Assembly: GCA_964645285.1 (NCBI GenBank)
Contig: CAZYDR010000158.1
Location: 1 to 6,152 of the forward strand
Source of the DNA: JAYZAP01 sp964645285
Lineage (GTDB): Bacteria > Pseudomonadota > Alphaproteobacteria > JAAXGF01
Direction: 5' to 3'
DNA: 6,152 nt
The notes beneath the pieces were generated by a model. The model was not told the origin of the DNA. It made no database searches and was given only the letters and a program-made list of their open reading frames with translations. The position numbers were made by a program, and so were the translations under genes. Below, piece by piece: positions 1 to 6,098 of the stretch (its first letter is position 1; every line of letters begins with the position of its first letter).

Positions 1-668
1 TGCTGATTATCACCGGCGCCCTGGTCGGTTCGTCGGGCGCGATCCTCAGCTACATCATGTGCAAGGCCATGAACCGCTCGTTCTTCAGCGTCATCCTCGG
101 CGGTTTCGGGGCCGAGGACGGAGTCAAGGCGATCATGTCTGACCGCCCGGTGAAAAGCGGCAGCGCCGACGACGCCGCCTTCATCATGAAAAACGCCGGC
201 AAGGTCATCATCGTGCCGGGCTACGGCATGGCGGTGGCCCAGGCCCAGCACACGGTGCGTGAAATGGCCCAGGCCCTGCAGCGTGAAGGGGTCGAGCTGA
301 CCTACGCCATTCACCCGGTGGCCGGGCGCATGCCGGGTCATATGAACGTGCTGCTGGCCGAGGCCAATGTGCCTTACGACGAGGTTTTCGAGCTCGACGA
401 GATCAACAGCGAATTCGCCACCGCCGATGTGGCCTTCGTGATCGGCGCCAACGACGTGGTCAATCCAGCGGCCAAGACCGATCCGCAAAGCCCCATCGCC
501 GGCATGCCGATCCTCGACGTCGAGCGCGCGCGCACGGTGTTGATCGTCAAACGCAGCCTGTCCCCGGGCTACGCCGGCATCGACAACGACCTGTTCTACC
601 GCGATAGCACCATGATGCTGTTCGCGGACGCCAAGAAGATGGTCGACGAAATCGTCAAGGCGCTGTAG
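1..668 (+). CDS. pntB: NAD(P) transhydrogenase subunit beta, C-terminal part (5' end outside window)
   Basis: PntB is the membrane and NADP(H)-binding subunit of the proton-translocating transhydrogenase, which makes NADPH from NADH using the proton gradient at the inner membrane. The gene is already open at the left edge (codons from position 3) and ends at TAG 666-668. The first residues form the end of a membrane helix (LIITGALVGSSGAILSYIM), followed by the linker MNRSFFSVILGGFG. The rest is the soluble domain III. It carries the Rossmann-like fingerprint VPGYGMAVAQAQ, then HPVAGRMPGHMNVLLAEA, FVIGANDVVNPAA and the late NADP-binding stretch VKRSLSPGYAGIDN. Ending in KMVDEIVKAL is normal for the family, so the 3' end is intact. 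The pntA genes that usually precede it would lie to the left, outside the window. Identification is secure; only the missing 5' part is unknown. Confidence 0.97.
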   Translation, partial: LIITGALVGSSGAILSYIMCKAMNRSFFSVILGGFGAEDGVKAIMSDRPVKSGSADDAAFIMKNAGKVIIVPGYGMAVAQAQHTVREMAQALQREGVELTYAIHPVAGRMPGHMNVLLAEANVPYDEVFELDEINSEFATADVAFVIGANDVVNPAAKTDPQSPIAGMPILDVERARTVLIVKRSLSPGYAGIDNDLFYRDSTMMLFADAKKMVDEIVKAL

Positions 669-698
669 GGGCGGGACTCAATACCCACAAACGCCAAA

Positions 699-718
699 GG
701 CCGCCCCATGGGGCGGCC
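699..718. terminator. Perfect 20-nt palindrome, probable shared terminator of pntB and rpsU
   Basis: GGCCGCCC, loop CATG, GGGCGGCC: an 8-bp all-GC stem with a 4-nt loop. It sits 30 nt after the pntB stop and 29 nt after the convergent rpsU stop, midway between them. In the rpsU direction the stem is followed by TTTGGCGTTTG, a broken U-tract. In the pntB direction it is followed only by CGTAAATTC, so intrinsic termination should be better for rpsU. The position between converging genes is the main support. Confidence 0.7.
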
Positions 719-747
719 CGTAAATTCGACGTCTTGGGTGACTGTGT

Positions 748-957
748 TTAGGCCGAGCCTTCGCGGAGCGCCTTCTTGCGCGCCAGCTTGCGGGCGCGGC
801 GTACCGCCTCGGCGGCCTCGCGGGCGCGGCGCTCGGACGGCTTCTCGTAGGCGCGGCGCATTTTCATCTCGCGAAAAATACCTTCACGCTGCATCTTTTT
901 CTTCAGTGCGCGAAGCGCCTGATCGACGTTATTGTCTCGGACGTGAACCTGGACCAA
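748..957 (-). CDS. rpsU: 30S ribosomal protein S21
   Basis: S21 is a small basic protein of the 30S subunit near the anti-Shine-Dalgarno end of 16S rRNA, and it helps initiation. The 69-residue product matches the family over its whole length: VRDNNVDQALRALKKKMQREG, then the FREMKMRRAYEKPSERRAREA block and an Arg/Lys-rich tail RRARKLARKKALREG. The start is TTG (957-955). An in-frame TAA lies immediately before it, and the next codons offer no ATG or GTG, so TTG is the only workable start for a full-length S21. A GAGG Shine-Dalgarno (964-967) lies 6 nt upstream. The gene stands alone, divergent from def-coq9 and convergent with pntB. An S21 gene divergent from a COQ9-family gene is a classic alphaproteobacterial neighbourhood. 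No clear promoter was found in the spacer. Confidence 0.95.
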   Translation of the reverse strand: MVQVHVRDNNVDQALRALKKKMQREGIFREMKMRRAYEKPSERRAREAAEAVRRARKLARKKALREGSA

Positions 958-1090
958 TTAAGACCTCAAGAGCTGGAGTTTCGAACCCCGTGTCAGGGGC
1001 TGCGCTTGATAGCATAGGCAGGGGGGCTTGTGAAGGCCTGACGACGCTGTCTGTGGTACAAATCTCTATGACTGAATATATGGTGAATTG
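958..1090. other. Divergent spacer between rpsU and def
   Basis: These 133 nt must carry the starts for both rpsU (-) and def (+). On the minus strand the GAGG ribosome site of rpsU is at 964-967. On the plus strand TTGATA (1006-1011) resembles a -35 box, but no good -10 lies at the right distance. A G-run occupies about 1021-1026. A seven-codon reading frame (1068-1091) overlaps the def start. No promoter can be assigned with confidence. Confidence 0.5.
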
Positions 1091-1669
1091 ATGGCTATTT
1101 TAAAGATCGCCCGTATGGGCCACCCGGTTCTCCGCGTTCGGGCCGAGGAAATCCCCGATCCCACGGCGTCCGAGGTTCTGGCCCTGGCCGGCCACATGAT
1201 CGACACCCTGATCGATATCGACGGCATGGGTCTGGCCGCGCCCCAAGTCCATGTGCCCCAGCGCCTGATCATTTTCCGCAGCCCGCAATCGGCTGACGAG
1301 GAAGGTGAAGGTGAGCGCGAGTGGTCGGGCCTCACGGTGCTGGCCAATCCGTTCGTCGAGGCCATTGGCGACGAGATGATCGAGGGTTGGGAAGGCTGCC
1401 TGTCGGTACCCGGTCTGCGCGGTCTGGTCACGCGCCCGGTCCGCATCCGCTACGGCGGTGTGACGCCCAAGGGCGAGACCATCGAGCGCGAGGTCGCCGG
1501 CTACCATGCCAAGGTAGTGCAGCATGAGTTCGACCACCTCGACGGCATTCTCTACACCGAGCGCATGACCGATATGACCAAGCTGATCTTCGAGACCGAG
1601 TCGCGCTATCAGCATCAGCCCCACGACGAAGAAGACGAAGACGAGGCGGAACAAGAGGTCGCCGAATGA
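1091..1669 (+). CDS. def: Peptide deformylase
   Basis: Removes the formyl group from the N-terminal Met of new proteins; a cytosolic metalloenzyme acting on nascent chains at the ribosome exit. All three family motifs are present and intact (numbering from ATG 1091): motif I GMGLAAPQ at 45-52, motif II EGCLS at 101-105 with metal ligand Cys103, and motif III QHEFDH at 144-149, with metal ligands His145 and His149 and catalytic Glu146. ATG 1091 gives the usual short MAILKIARMGHPVLRVRA start. A TTG directly before it (1088) is less likely. The ribosome site is poor (GGTG 1082-1085). At 192 residues it is slightly long because of a very acidic tail (about residues 179-192). There is no fmt or truA beside it, the more usual def partners, so this could be a second deformylase copy. 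It overlaps the next gene by ATGA, implying translational coupling. Confidence 0.96.
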   Translation: MAILKIARMGHPVLRVRAEEIPDPTASEVLALAGHMIDTLIDIDGMGLAAPQVHVPQRLIIFRSPQSADEEGEGEREWSGLTVLANPFVEAIGDEMIEGWEGCLSVPGLRGLVTRPVRIRYGGVTPKGETIEREVAGYHAKVVQHEFDHLDGILYTERMTDMTKLIFETESRYQHQPHDEEDEDEAEQEVAE

Positions 1670-2304
1670 GCGACCCCCTGCGCCGGCGTCTGCTCGACGC
1701 CACCTTGCCCCATGTACCGTTCGACGGCTGGTCCGAGCGCACGCTCAGGGCCGGGGCGGAGAGCGCTGACGTCAAATGGCCGGCGGTGCGCCGCGCCTTC
1801 CCCGGCGGGGAAGGCGACATGCTGGGTTTCTGGAATGCCGAGGGCGACCGCTTGATGATCGAGGCCCTGGCCGAACAGGATCTCGGCGCCATGCGAATTC
1901 GCGAGCGTATTGCCACCGGTGTGCGGCTGCGCATCGAGCCCCTTGCGGGTCACCGCGAGGCGCTGCGTCTGGCGTTGACCCGTGCCGCCCTGCCGACCAA
2001 CGCCCCCGGCGCGCTCCGCGCTCTGTGGCGCACCGTGGACGCCATGTGGCACGCCGCCGGCGACGACGCCACCGACTTCAACTACTACTCCAAGCGCGGC
2101 CTGCTGGCCGGAGTATACTCTTCGACCCTGCTGTACTGGCTCGACGATAGTTCAGAGGATCACACCGAGAGCTGGGCCTTCCTCGACCGCCGCATCGCCG
2201 ACGTGCTCCGGGTGCCCAAGGCCACCAGCCGCCTCAAACACCTACTGCCCAACCCCGACCGCCTGTTCCGCGTCTTCGCCCAACGCCGCCCGGCTCGGGG
2301 TTAG
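1666..2304 (+). CDS. coq9: COQ9-family protein (ubiquinone biosynthesis accessory; 'rpsU-divergently transcribed' family)
   Basis: The 212-residue product fits the alphaproteobacterial COQ9 family. Mitochondrial COQ9 is a TetR-fold lipid-binding protein that presents ubiquinone precursors to the hydroxylase COQ7. The bacterial members are presumed to act likewise but are much less studied. Seen here: an N-terminal helical segment with FDGWSERTLRAGA (about 19-31), a middle region rich in Arg and Leu, and the family-typical stretch DFNYYSKRGLLAGVYSSTLL (137-156), followed by YWLDDSS and a C-terminal FLDRRIADVLRV helix. ATG 1666 lies inside the end of def (ATGA overlap), with AAGAGG about 7 nt upstream, so the two genes should be co-translated. 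rpsU is encoded on the opposite strand beyond def, matching the family's known context. It ends 7 bp from the convergent fumarase stop. Family call is strong; exact role is inferred. Confidence 0.9.
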   Translation: MSDPLRRRLLDATLPHVPFDGWSERTLRAGAESADVKWPAVRRAFPGGEGDMLGFWNAEGDRLMIEALAEQDLGAMRIRERIATGVRLRIEPLAGHREALRLALTRAALPTNAPGALRALWRTVDAMWHAAGDDATDFNYYSKRGLLAGVYSSTLLYWLDDSSEDHTESWAFLDRRIADVLRVPKATSRLKHLLPNPDRLFRVFAQRRPARG

Positions 2305-2311
2305 CAGCGTT

Positions 2312-3940
2312 TTACTCGGCCGCCTTCTCGGTCAGGCCGATGAAGAAGTCGTTGCCCTTGTCATCGATGATGATGAAGGCGGGAAAGTTTTCCACTTCGA
2401 TGCGCCATATGGCCTCCATGCCCAGTTCCGGGTATTCTAGGACCTCGACTTTGCGGATGCAGTCCTGGGCGAGGATTGCCGCCGGGCCGCCGATCGAGCC
2501 CAGGTAAAACCCGCCGTGTTTGGTGCAGGCCTCGCGCACCTGGCGGCTGCGGTTGCCCTTGGCCAGACTGATCATGCTGCCGCCGGCGGCCATGAACTGA
2601 TCCACATAGGAATCCATGCGTCCCGCCGTAGTCGGCCCGAACGAGCCCGAGGCATAGCCTTCCGGGGTTTTGGCCGGGCCGGCGTAGTAGACGATATAAT
2701 CCTTGATGTAGTCGGGCAGGCCGTCGCCGTTATCGAGGCACTCCTTGAGTTTGGCGTGGGCGATATCGCGGGCGACGATCATCGGTCCGGTGAGCGACAA
2801 TCGGGTGCGGATGGGGTGCAGGCTCAGGGTCGCCAGGATCTCACTCATGGGCCGGGTCAGATCGATTTCGATAACCTCGGTATCCAGGTTGGACTCGGTG
2901 ACCTCGGGCAGGTATTTCGCCGGGTCGGTTTCGAGCTGTTCGAGAAACACGCCCTCGACGGTGATCTTGCCGAGGATCTGGCGATCCGCCGAGCATGACA
3001 CGCCAAGGCCGATGGGGCAGGAGGCACCATGGCGCGGTAGGCGGATGACCCGCACATCGTGGGCGAAGTACTTGCCGCCGAACTGGGCGCCGATGCCGGT
3101 GTTCTGGCAAATCTCCAGGATCTGTTGCTCGAGTTCCAAATCACGGAACGCATGGCCGGCTTCGCTGCCCGAAGTTGGCAGGGTATCGAGGTAGCGGCAG
3201 CTTGCCAGTTTGACGGTCTTGAGATTGAGTTCGGCCGAGGTGCCGCCTATAACCACCGCCAGGTGGTAGGGCGGGCAGGCCGACGTGCCCAGGGTGCGAA
3301 CCTTTTCGTCAAGGAAGGCGAGCAGGGAGTCGCGGTTGAGCAGCGCCCGGGTCTCCTGGAACAGAAAAGTCTTGTTGGCCGAGCCGCCGCCCTTGGCGAT
3401 GAACAGGAACTTGTAGGCGTCGTCGCCCTCGGCGTAGATATCGATCTGGGCTGGTAGATTGTTGCCGGTGTTGGTCTCGGCATACATGTCGAGGGCTGCC
3501 ATCTGGGAATAACGCAGATTGGTCTCGGTGTAGGTTAGGGCGATGCCTTGGGAAAGGGCGGCTTCGTCGTGGCCGTCGGTCCACACGTACTGGCCCTTCT
3601 TGGCCATGACGATGGCGGTACCGGTGTCCTGGCAACCGGGCAGCACCATGCCGGCTGAAATATTGGCGTTTTTCAACAGCGCCAGCGCCACGTAGCGGTC
3701 GTTGTCGGTAGCCTCCGGGTCGTCGAGGATCTTGCGCAACTGGGCCAGATGGCCGGGCCGGAACAGGTGGGTGATGTCGCGCATGGCCTCGAAGGCCATC
3801 TCGGACAAGGCTTCCGGCGCCACGTTGAGCACCGTGCTATCACCCACGGTAGTGGTGGTCACATGGTCGCTGGTGACCAGACGCCACGGCGTATCGGCCT
3901 CGCCGAGGGGAAACATTTCCTGGTAGGCGAAATCGGTCAT
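2312..3940 (-). CDS. fumA: Fumarate hydratase class I, iron-sulfur dependent
   Basis: Interconverts fumarate and L-malate in the TCA cycle, in the cytoplasm, using an oxygen-sensitive [4Fe-4S] cluster. The 542-residue length suits the one-chain class I type (E. coli FumA has 548). The alpha part covers roughly residues 1-290 and the beta part about 330-540. Three Cys in the expected places would bind the cluster: Cys103 in VLPGCQDTGTA, Cys222 in GTSACPPYHLAVVIGG and Cys316 in GVSCSADRQ. All sit two residues before the E. coli positions as I recall them. Beta-domain signatures include GPTTAGRMD (435-443) and GGSMISLAKGN. ATG 3940 is chosen over an in-frame GTG at 3979 because AAGGA (3947-3951) is 6 nt upstream of the ATG and the GTG overlaps the end of the transporter gene. 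It lies 35 nt after that gene on the same strand and may be co-transcribed with it. Confidence 0.97.
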   Translation of the reverse strand: MTDFAYQEMFPLGEADTPWRLVTSDHVTTTTVGDSTVLNVAPEALSEMAFEAMRDITHLFRPGHLAQLRKILDDPEATDNDRYVALALLKNANISAGMVLPGCQDTGTAIVMAKKGQYVWTDGHDEAALSQGIALTYTETNLRYSQMAALDMYAETNTGNNLPAQIDIYAEGDDAYKFLFIAKGGGSANKTFLFQETRALLNRDSLLAFLDEKVRTLGTSACPPYHLAVVIGGTSAELNLKTVKLASCRYLDTLPTSGSEAGHAFRDLELEQQILEICQNTGIGAQFGGKYFAHDVRVIRLPRHGASCPIGLGVSCSADRQILGKITVEGVFLEQLETDPAKYLPEVTESNLDTEVIEIDLTRPMSEILATLSLHPIRTRLSLTGPMIVARDIAHAKLKECLDNGDGLPDYIKDYIVYYAGPAKTPEGYASGSFGPTTAGRMDSYVDQFMAAGGSMISLAKGNRSRQVREACTKHGGFYLGSIGGPAAILAQDCIRKVEVLEYPELGMEAIWRIEVENFPAFIIIDDKGNDFFIGLTEKAAE

Positions 3941-3975
3941 GGCTTGTCCTTTTGGATCTTGGTTCGACAACCCTA

Positions 3976-4868
3976 TCACTTGCCCCGCTGGACGATCCAG
4001 ATGCCGGACAGAATTACCGCTGCTGCGATTAAGATGGGGAGTGTGATGGTTTCATCAAGGATGAAGACCGCCAACACCAAGCTGACCACGGGCAGGCCGA
4101 ACTGGATGGTGGCGATGCGGGCGATACCACCCTTGGATAGGGCCCAATACCACGCCACGTAGCCGAGAATCGAGGTCACGAAGGCGGCGTAGGCGATACC
4201 GCCGTAGGCCATGGGGCCGACCGCGCCCCAGTCGACCCCGCCGGCTACGAACGGCAGCACCGGCAGCACCACGATGCTGCCGATGGTGATGCCCCACAGG
4301 GTGGTCGGGCAGGTTCCCAGACTGCCCGACAGGCGGCCACCGGCGACATAGCCCATGGCCACGCCGATACAGGCGAAGGCGACCACGAGATCGCCGACAA
4401 CGCTGCTGCCGTCGTTTTCCAGACCGGTACGCGACGCCACCAGCATAACTTCGCCGGTCATGGCGATGGCGCCCGGCGGGGCGGTAACTGGCGCTCGAGC
4501 ACGGCGGCGAACAGGCCCGTGAGCAATGGCAGACCGGCCAGGATCAGCGAGGCGTGGATCGCCGACGTGAGTCCCAAGCCAACGCTGTAGACCATGGGAA
4601 AAATGACGAAGCCGCCCACGGCCGACGTCGCCAACAGTATGATTTGTGAGCGGGTCCTGGGTATGGCGCAACGCAACGGCAACGCTATGGGCAATGCGAT
4701 CAGGGCGGCCATAACGGTACGTAATGCCCCGACCACCACAGGATCGATCTCGTTGACCGCCAGTTTGGTGGCGACCGACGAGCCGCCCCATAGCACGACG
4801 GCGAGAACGGCGACCGCCAGCACAAGCCTATCTGCGGGCAGAGCGGAGTCTTCCTTTGCTTGGCTCAC
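3976..4868 (-). pseudogene. EamA/DMT-superfamily transporter, split by a frameshift
   Basis: Two reading frames together rebuild one about 297-residue, ten-helix drug/metabolite-type exporter of the inner membrane; its substrate cannot be told. The first part begins at GTG 4868 with GAGG at 4874-4877. It carries helices near residues 15-37 (AVVLWGGSSVATKLAV is typical EamA), 44-66, 74-98 and 102-124, and reads LERQLPPR up to about 4476. It then runs into TGA at 4458. From about 4473 the other frame continues correctly: GAIAMTGEVMLVAS, a second EamA repeat with GDLVVAFACIGVAMGYVAGG, GYVAWYWAL, and a C-terminal hydrophobic helix ending IVQRGK at TGA 3976. The break is in a GC-rich stretch (about 4471-4478), so it may be a real mutation or a sequencing error. 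It lies between purE and the fumarase, 28 nt after the purE stop. If real, the protein stops after four helices. Confidence 0.88.
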
Positions 4869-4896
4869 CGCGACCTCGAATTGGGTTAAAGGCGGA

Positions 4897-5385
4897 CTAG
4901 TCCGACGGCACTTCCGGGACGTTGGCGGTCTGGTTGGCGCGGAACTCGTCCAGGGCGGCAGCCACTTTCGGATCGCCCAGGGCGACGATGGCGGCGGCCA
5001 TCAATGCCGCATTAATGGCACCGGGCTTGCCGATGGCCAGGGTTCCGACCGGGATGCCCGCCGGCATCTGAGCCATGGCCAGAATCGCGTCGTGGCCGTT
5101 CAGGGCCCAGCCCATCATGGGTACGCCAAGCACCGGCAGGGGCGTCAACGCGGCGATGGCGCCAGGCAGGGCAGCAGCGCCGCCAGCGGCGCCAATGATG
5201 ACCTTGAGGCCACGCTCGCGCGCCGGTTCAACGTATTTGACCACACGGTCAGGCGTGCGATGGGCCGACATAATGCGGGCTTCACAGGGGATACCCAGTT
5301 TCTCGAGGGTATCGATCGCGTGGCGCATGGTGTTCCAGTCGGACTGGCTGCCCATGATGACGCTGACGACCGGATTTTCTGACAT
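4897..5385 (-). CDS. purE: N5-carboxyaminoimidazole ribonucleotide mutase (PurE), variant at a conserved His
   Basis: PurE converts N5-CAIR to CAIR in de novo purine synthesis; it works as a cytosolic octamer after PurK. The 162-residue protein has the class I plan: VIMGSQSDW (9-17), the catalytic-His motif SAHRTP (40-45, His42), a glycine-rich loop (65-76), LPVLGVP (83-89) and QMPAGIPVGTLAIG (106-119). Two motifs are unusual. The loop normally reading GAGGAAHLPGM is here GAAGGAAALPGA, with Ala72 in place of His. The normal GVPVQSKALNG region is GVPMMGWALNG. ATG 5385 is preceded by AGGA (5395-5398), 9 nt upstream, and by a good promoter. No purK follows: a transporter gene does, 28 nt away. 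The call to PurE is firm. Whether it works as mutase, or as a CO2-using carboxylase as some non-class-I relatives do, cannot be read from sequence. Confidence 0.94.
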   Translation of the reverse strand: MSENPVVSVIMGSQSDWNTMRHAIDTLEKLGIPCEARIMSAHRTPDRVVKYVEPARERGLKVIIGAAGGAAALPGAIAALTPLPVLGVPMMGWALNGHDAILAMAQMPAGIPVGTLAIGKPGAINAALMAAAIVALGDPKVAAALDEFRANQTANVPEVPSD

Positions 5386-5415
5386 GCGCTTTTATCCTTT
5401 ATTTATGTGGCCGTT

Positions 5416-5443
5416 ATTATAGGGAGCCATAATGAGCCGCCAA
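5416..5443 (-). promoter_or_regulatory. Sigma70-type promoter of purE
   Basis: On the minus strand, TATAAT (5421-5416, 6/6 to consensus) is preceded, after 16 nt, by TTGGCG (5443-5438, 4/6 to TTGACA). A start near 5409 would give a short leader of about 24 nt before ATG 5385. An inverted repeat GCCG-AAAA-CGGC (5445-5456) lies just upstream of the -35 box. Confidence 0.7.
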
Positions 5444-5497
5444 GGCCGAAAACGGCGGGTTGAAAGCTTTTGATTGCTTGTCGCCCGATAGAGTTTA

Positions 5498-5505
5498 TTA
5501 ACCAT
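5498..5505 (+). promoter_or_regulatory. CtrA-like half-site TTAACCAT
   Basis: A perfect match to the 8-base half-site known for the alphaproteobacterial response regulator CtrA. It lies in the divergent spacer, about 55 nt upstream of the purE -35 box and about 220 nt before the GGDEF remnant. A second half-site at the spacing of the full TTAA-N7-TTAA motif is not present. A single 8-mer can occur by chance, though it is less likely in GC-rich DNA. Confidence 0.3.
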
Positions 5506-5677
5506 TTTCCGATTACGGTTGGATCTGAGAATCTCGATATTCTACCGCGAAAACGCCCCATTTATGGTGTTAATGAGAATGGCGGACGACAAGGTTGTGC
5601 TCCCCGTCGCGTCAAAGCGGGTGATGCAATAACGAAGTGAGGAGCGCGCCGGCGGTACATGGCTATGGTTTGGAATC

Positions 5678-5725
5678 ATGAAAGACTATGAAGTTCAGAT
5701 CGGATTCGCGATGAGGCGTGAGTAA
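5678..5725 (+). CDS. Possible 15-codon leader ORF overlapping the next start (TAATG)
   Basis: ATG 5678 opens MKDYEVQIGFAMRRE and stops at TAA 5723-5725, sharing its last A with the ATG at 5725 of the GGDEF remnant. The overlap is of the type used for translational coupling. There is only a weak GGAA at 5672-5675 as ribosome site, no known family, and the frame is short enough to be chance. Confidence 0.15.
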   Translation: MKDYEVQIGFAMRRE

Positions 5726-6098
5726 TGGCCGCTGGTCCCACACGTCCCGTTGGCGCCATGGCGCCGATTACGCGCAAACCACGGGCGGCCAGGACACGGC
5801 GCGCTCGATCGCCGACGTGACGTCGGTCATGGATATTCCCGAGACTGAATTCACGCCCAAGGTTCGCGCCGCTATCCTGGCGTTGATGCAGGAGATCGAG
5901 AGCCTGCGCGAGGAATTGCGCCAGAGTAGATCGCGGGTCGATCACCTGGAACATCTCGTCGATCAGGATACCCTGGCGCCGGTGGCGAACCGCCGCGCTT
6001 TTGTCCGTTAGATGTCCCGTACCATGGCTTTCGCTCAACGCTATGGTTCGTCATCCAGTGTGATTTATTTCGACGTCGATGGCCTCAAGGCAATAAAC
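5725..6098 (+). pseudogene. GGDEF-family (diguanylate cyclase-like) protein, decayed and truncated
   Basis: The clear part reads ADVTSVMDIPETEFTPKVRA, then a coiled coil (MQEIESLREELRQSRSRVDH) and DQDTLAPVANRRAFVR, the entry to a GGDEF domain. An in-frame TAG (6009-6011) interrupts it. The same frame continues as MSRTMAFAQRYGSSSSVIYF and DVDGLKAIN, a normal GGDEF start where FVRE would be expected at the stop. After AAC 6098 similarity ends, before the GG(D/E)EF signature, so no cyclase active site is present. The start is also in doubt. In the main frame only GTG 5718 is available, with no proper ribosome site. ATG 5725 in another frame has GAGG at 5713-5716 and reads MAAGPTRPVGAMAPITRK, which looks more like a real N-terminus but stops at TGA 5820. 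That suggests a frameshift near 5788-5805. Intact proteins of this type make cyclic di-GMP; this one should not. Confidence 0.75.

Larger units (their letters stand above)
5386..5724. other. Spacer between purE and the GGDEF remnant
   Basis: This stretch of about 340 nt has no convincing gene. Its left end carries the purE ribosome site and promoter. The middle is less GC-rich and holds a CtrA-like half-site at 5498-5505. Two short reading frames exist: ATG 5564 to TAA 5632 (22 codons, no ribosome site) and ATG 5678 to TAA 5725 (15 codons), which overlaps the downstream ATG. No RNA gene or terminator is evident. No clear promoter for the rightward gene was found. Confidence 0.5.

Noticed and set aside
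970..995. tRNA T-arm-like stretch (GGGGTTCGAAACTCC on the minus strand)
   Set aside because: Only four stem pairs, one of them G-T, and no matching acceptor, D-arm or anticodon arm nearby; taken as chance, not a tRNA or attachment site.
708..1091. Long plus-strand frame across rpsU and its spacer
   Set aside because: It is antisense to a secure S21 gene, is Arg/Pro/Ala-rich low-information sequence, and begins inside the terminator palindrome.
1100..1654. Long minus-strand frame opposite def
   Set aside because: A shadow of the deformylase frame in GC-rich DNA; def has all three catalytic motifs.
2516..3457. Plus-strand frames opposite the fumarase
   Set aside because: Antisense to a full-length, cluster-binding fumarase; no recognisable protein features.
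3941..3979. Upstream GTG start for the fumarase, adding 13 residues
   Set aside because: The added segment overlaps the transporter stop and contains the AAGGA that serves ATG 3940; family N-termini fit the ATG start.
4594..5382. Long plus-strand frame spanning the transporter and purE
   Set aside because: It crosses two genes on the other strand, and its product resembles no family.
5564..5632. 22-codon ORF in the purE-GGDEF spacer
   Set aside because: No ribosome site, no family, and length within chance expectation.
5676..6038. Minus-strand frame over the GGDEF remnant
   Set aside because: The plus strand carries clear coiled-coil and GGDEF-entry motifs over the same bases; the minus frame has none.
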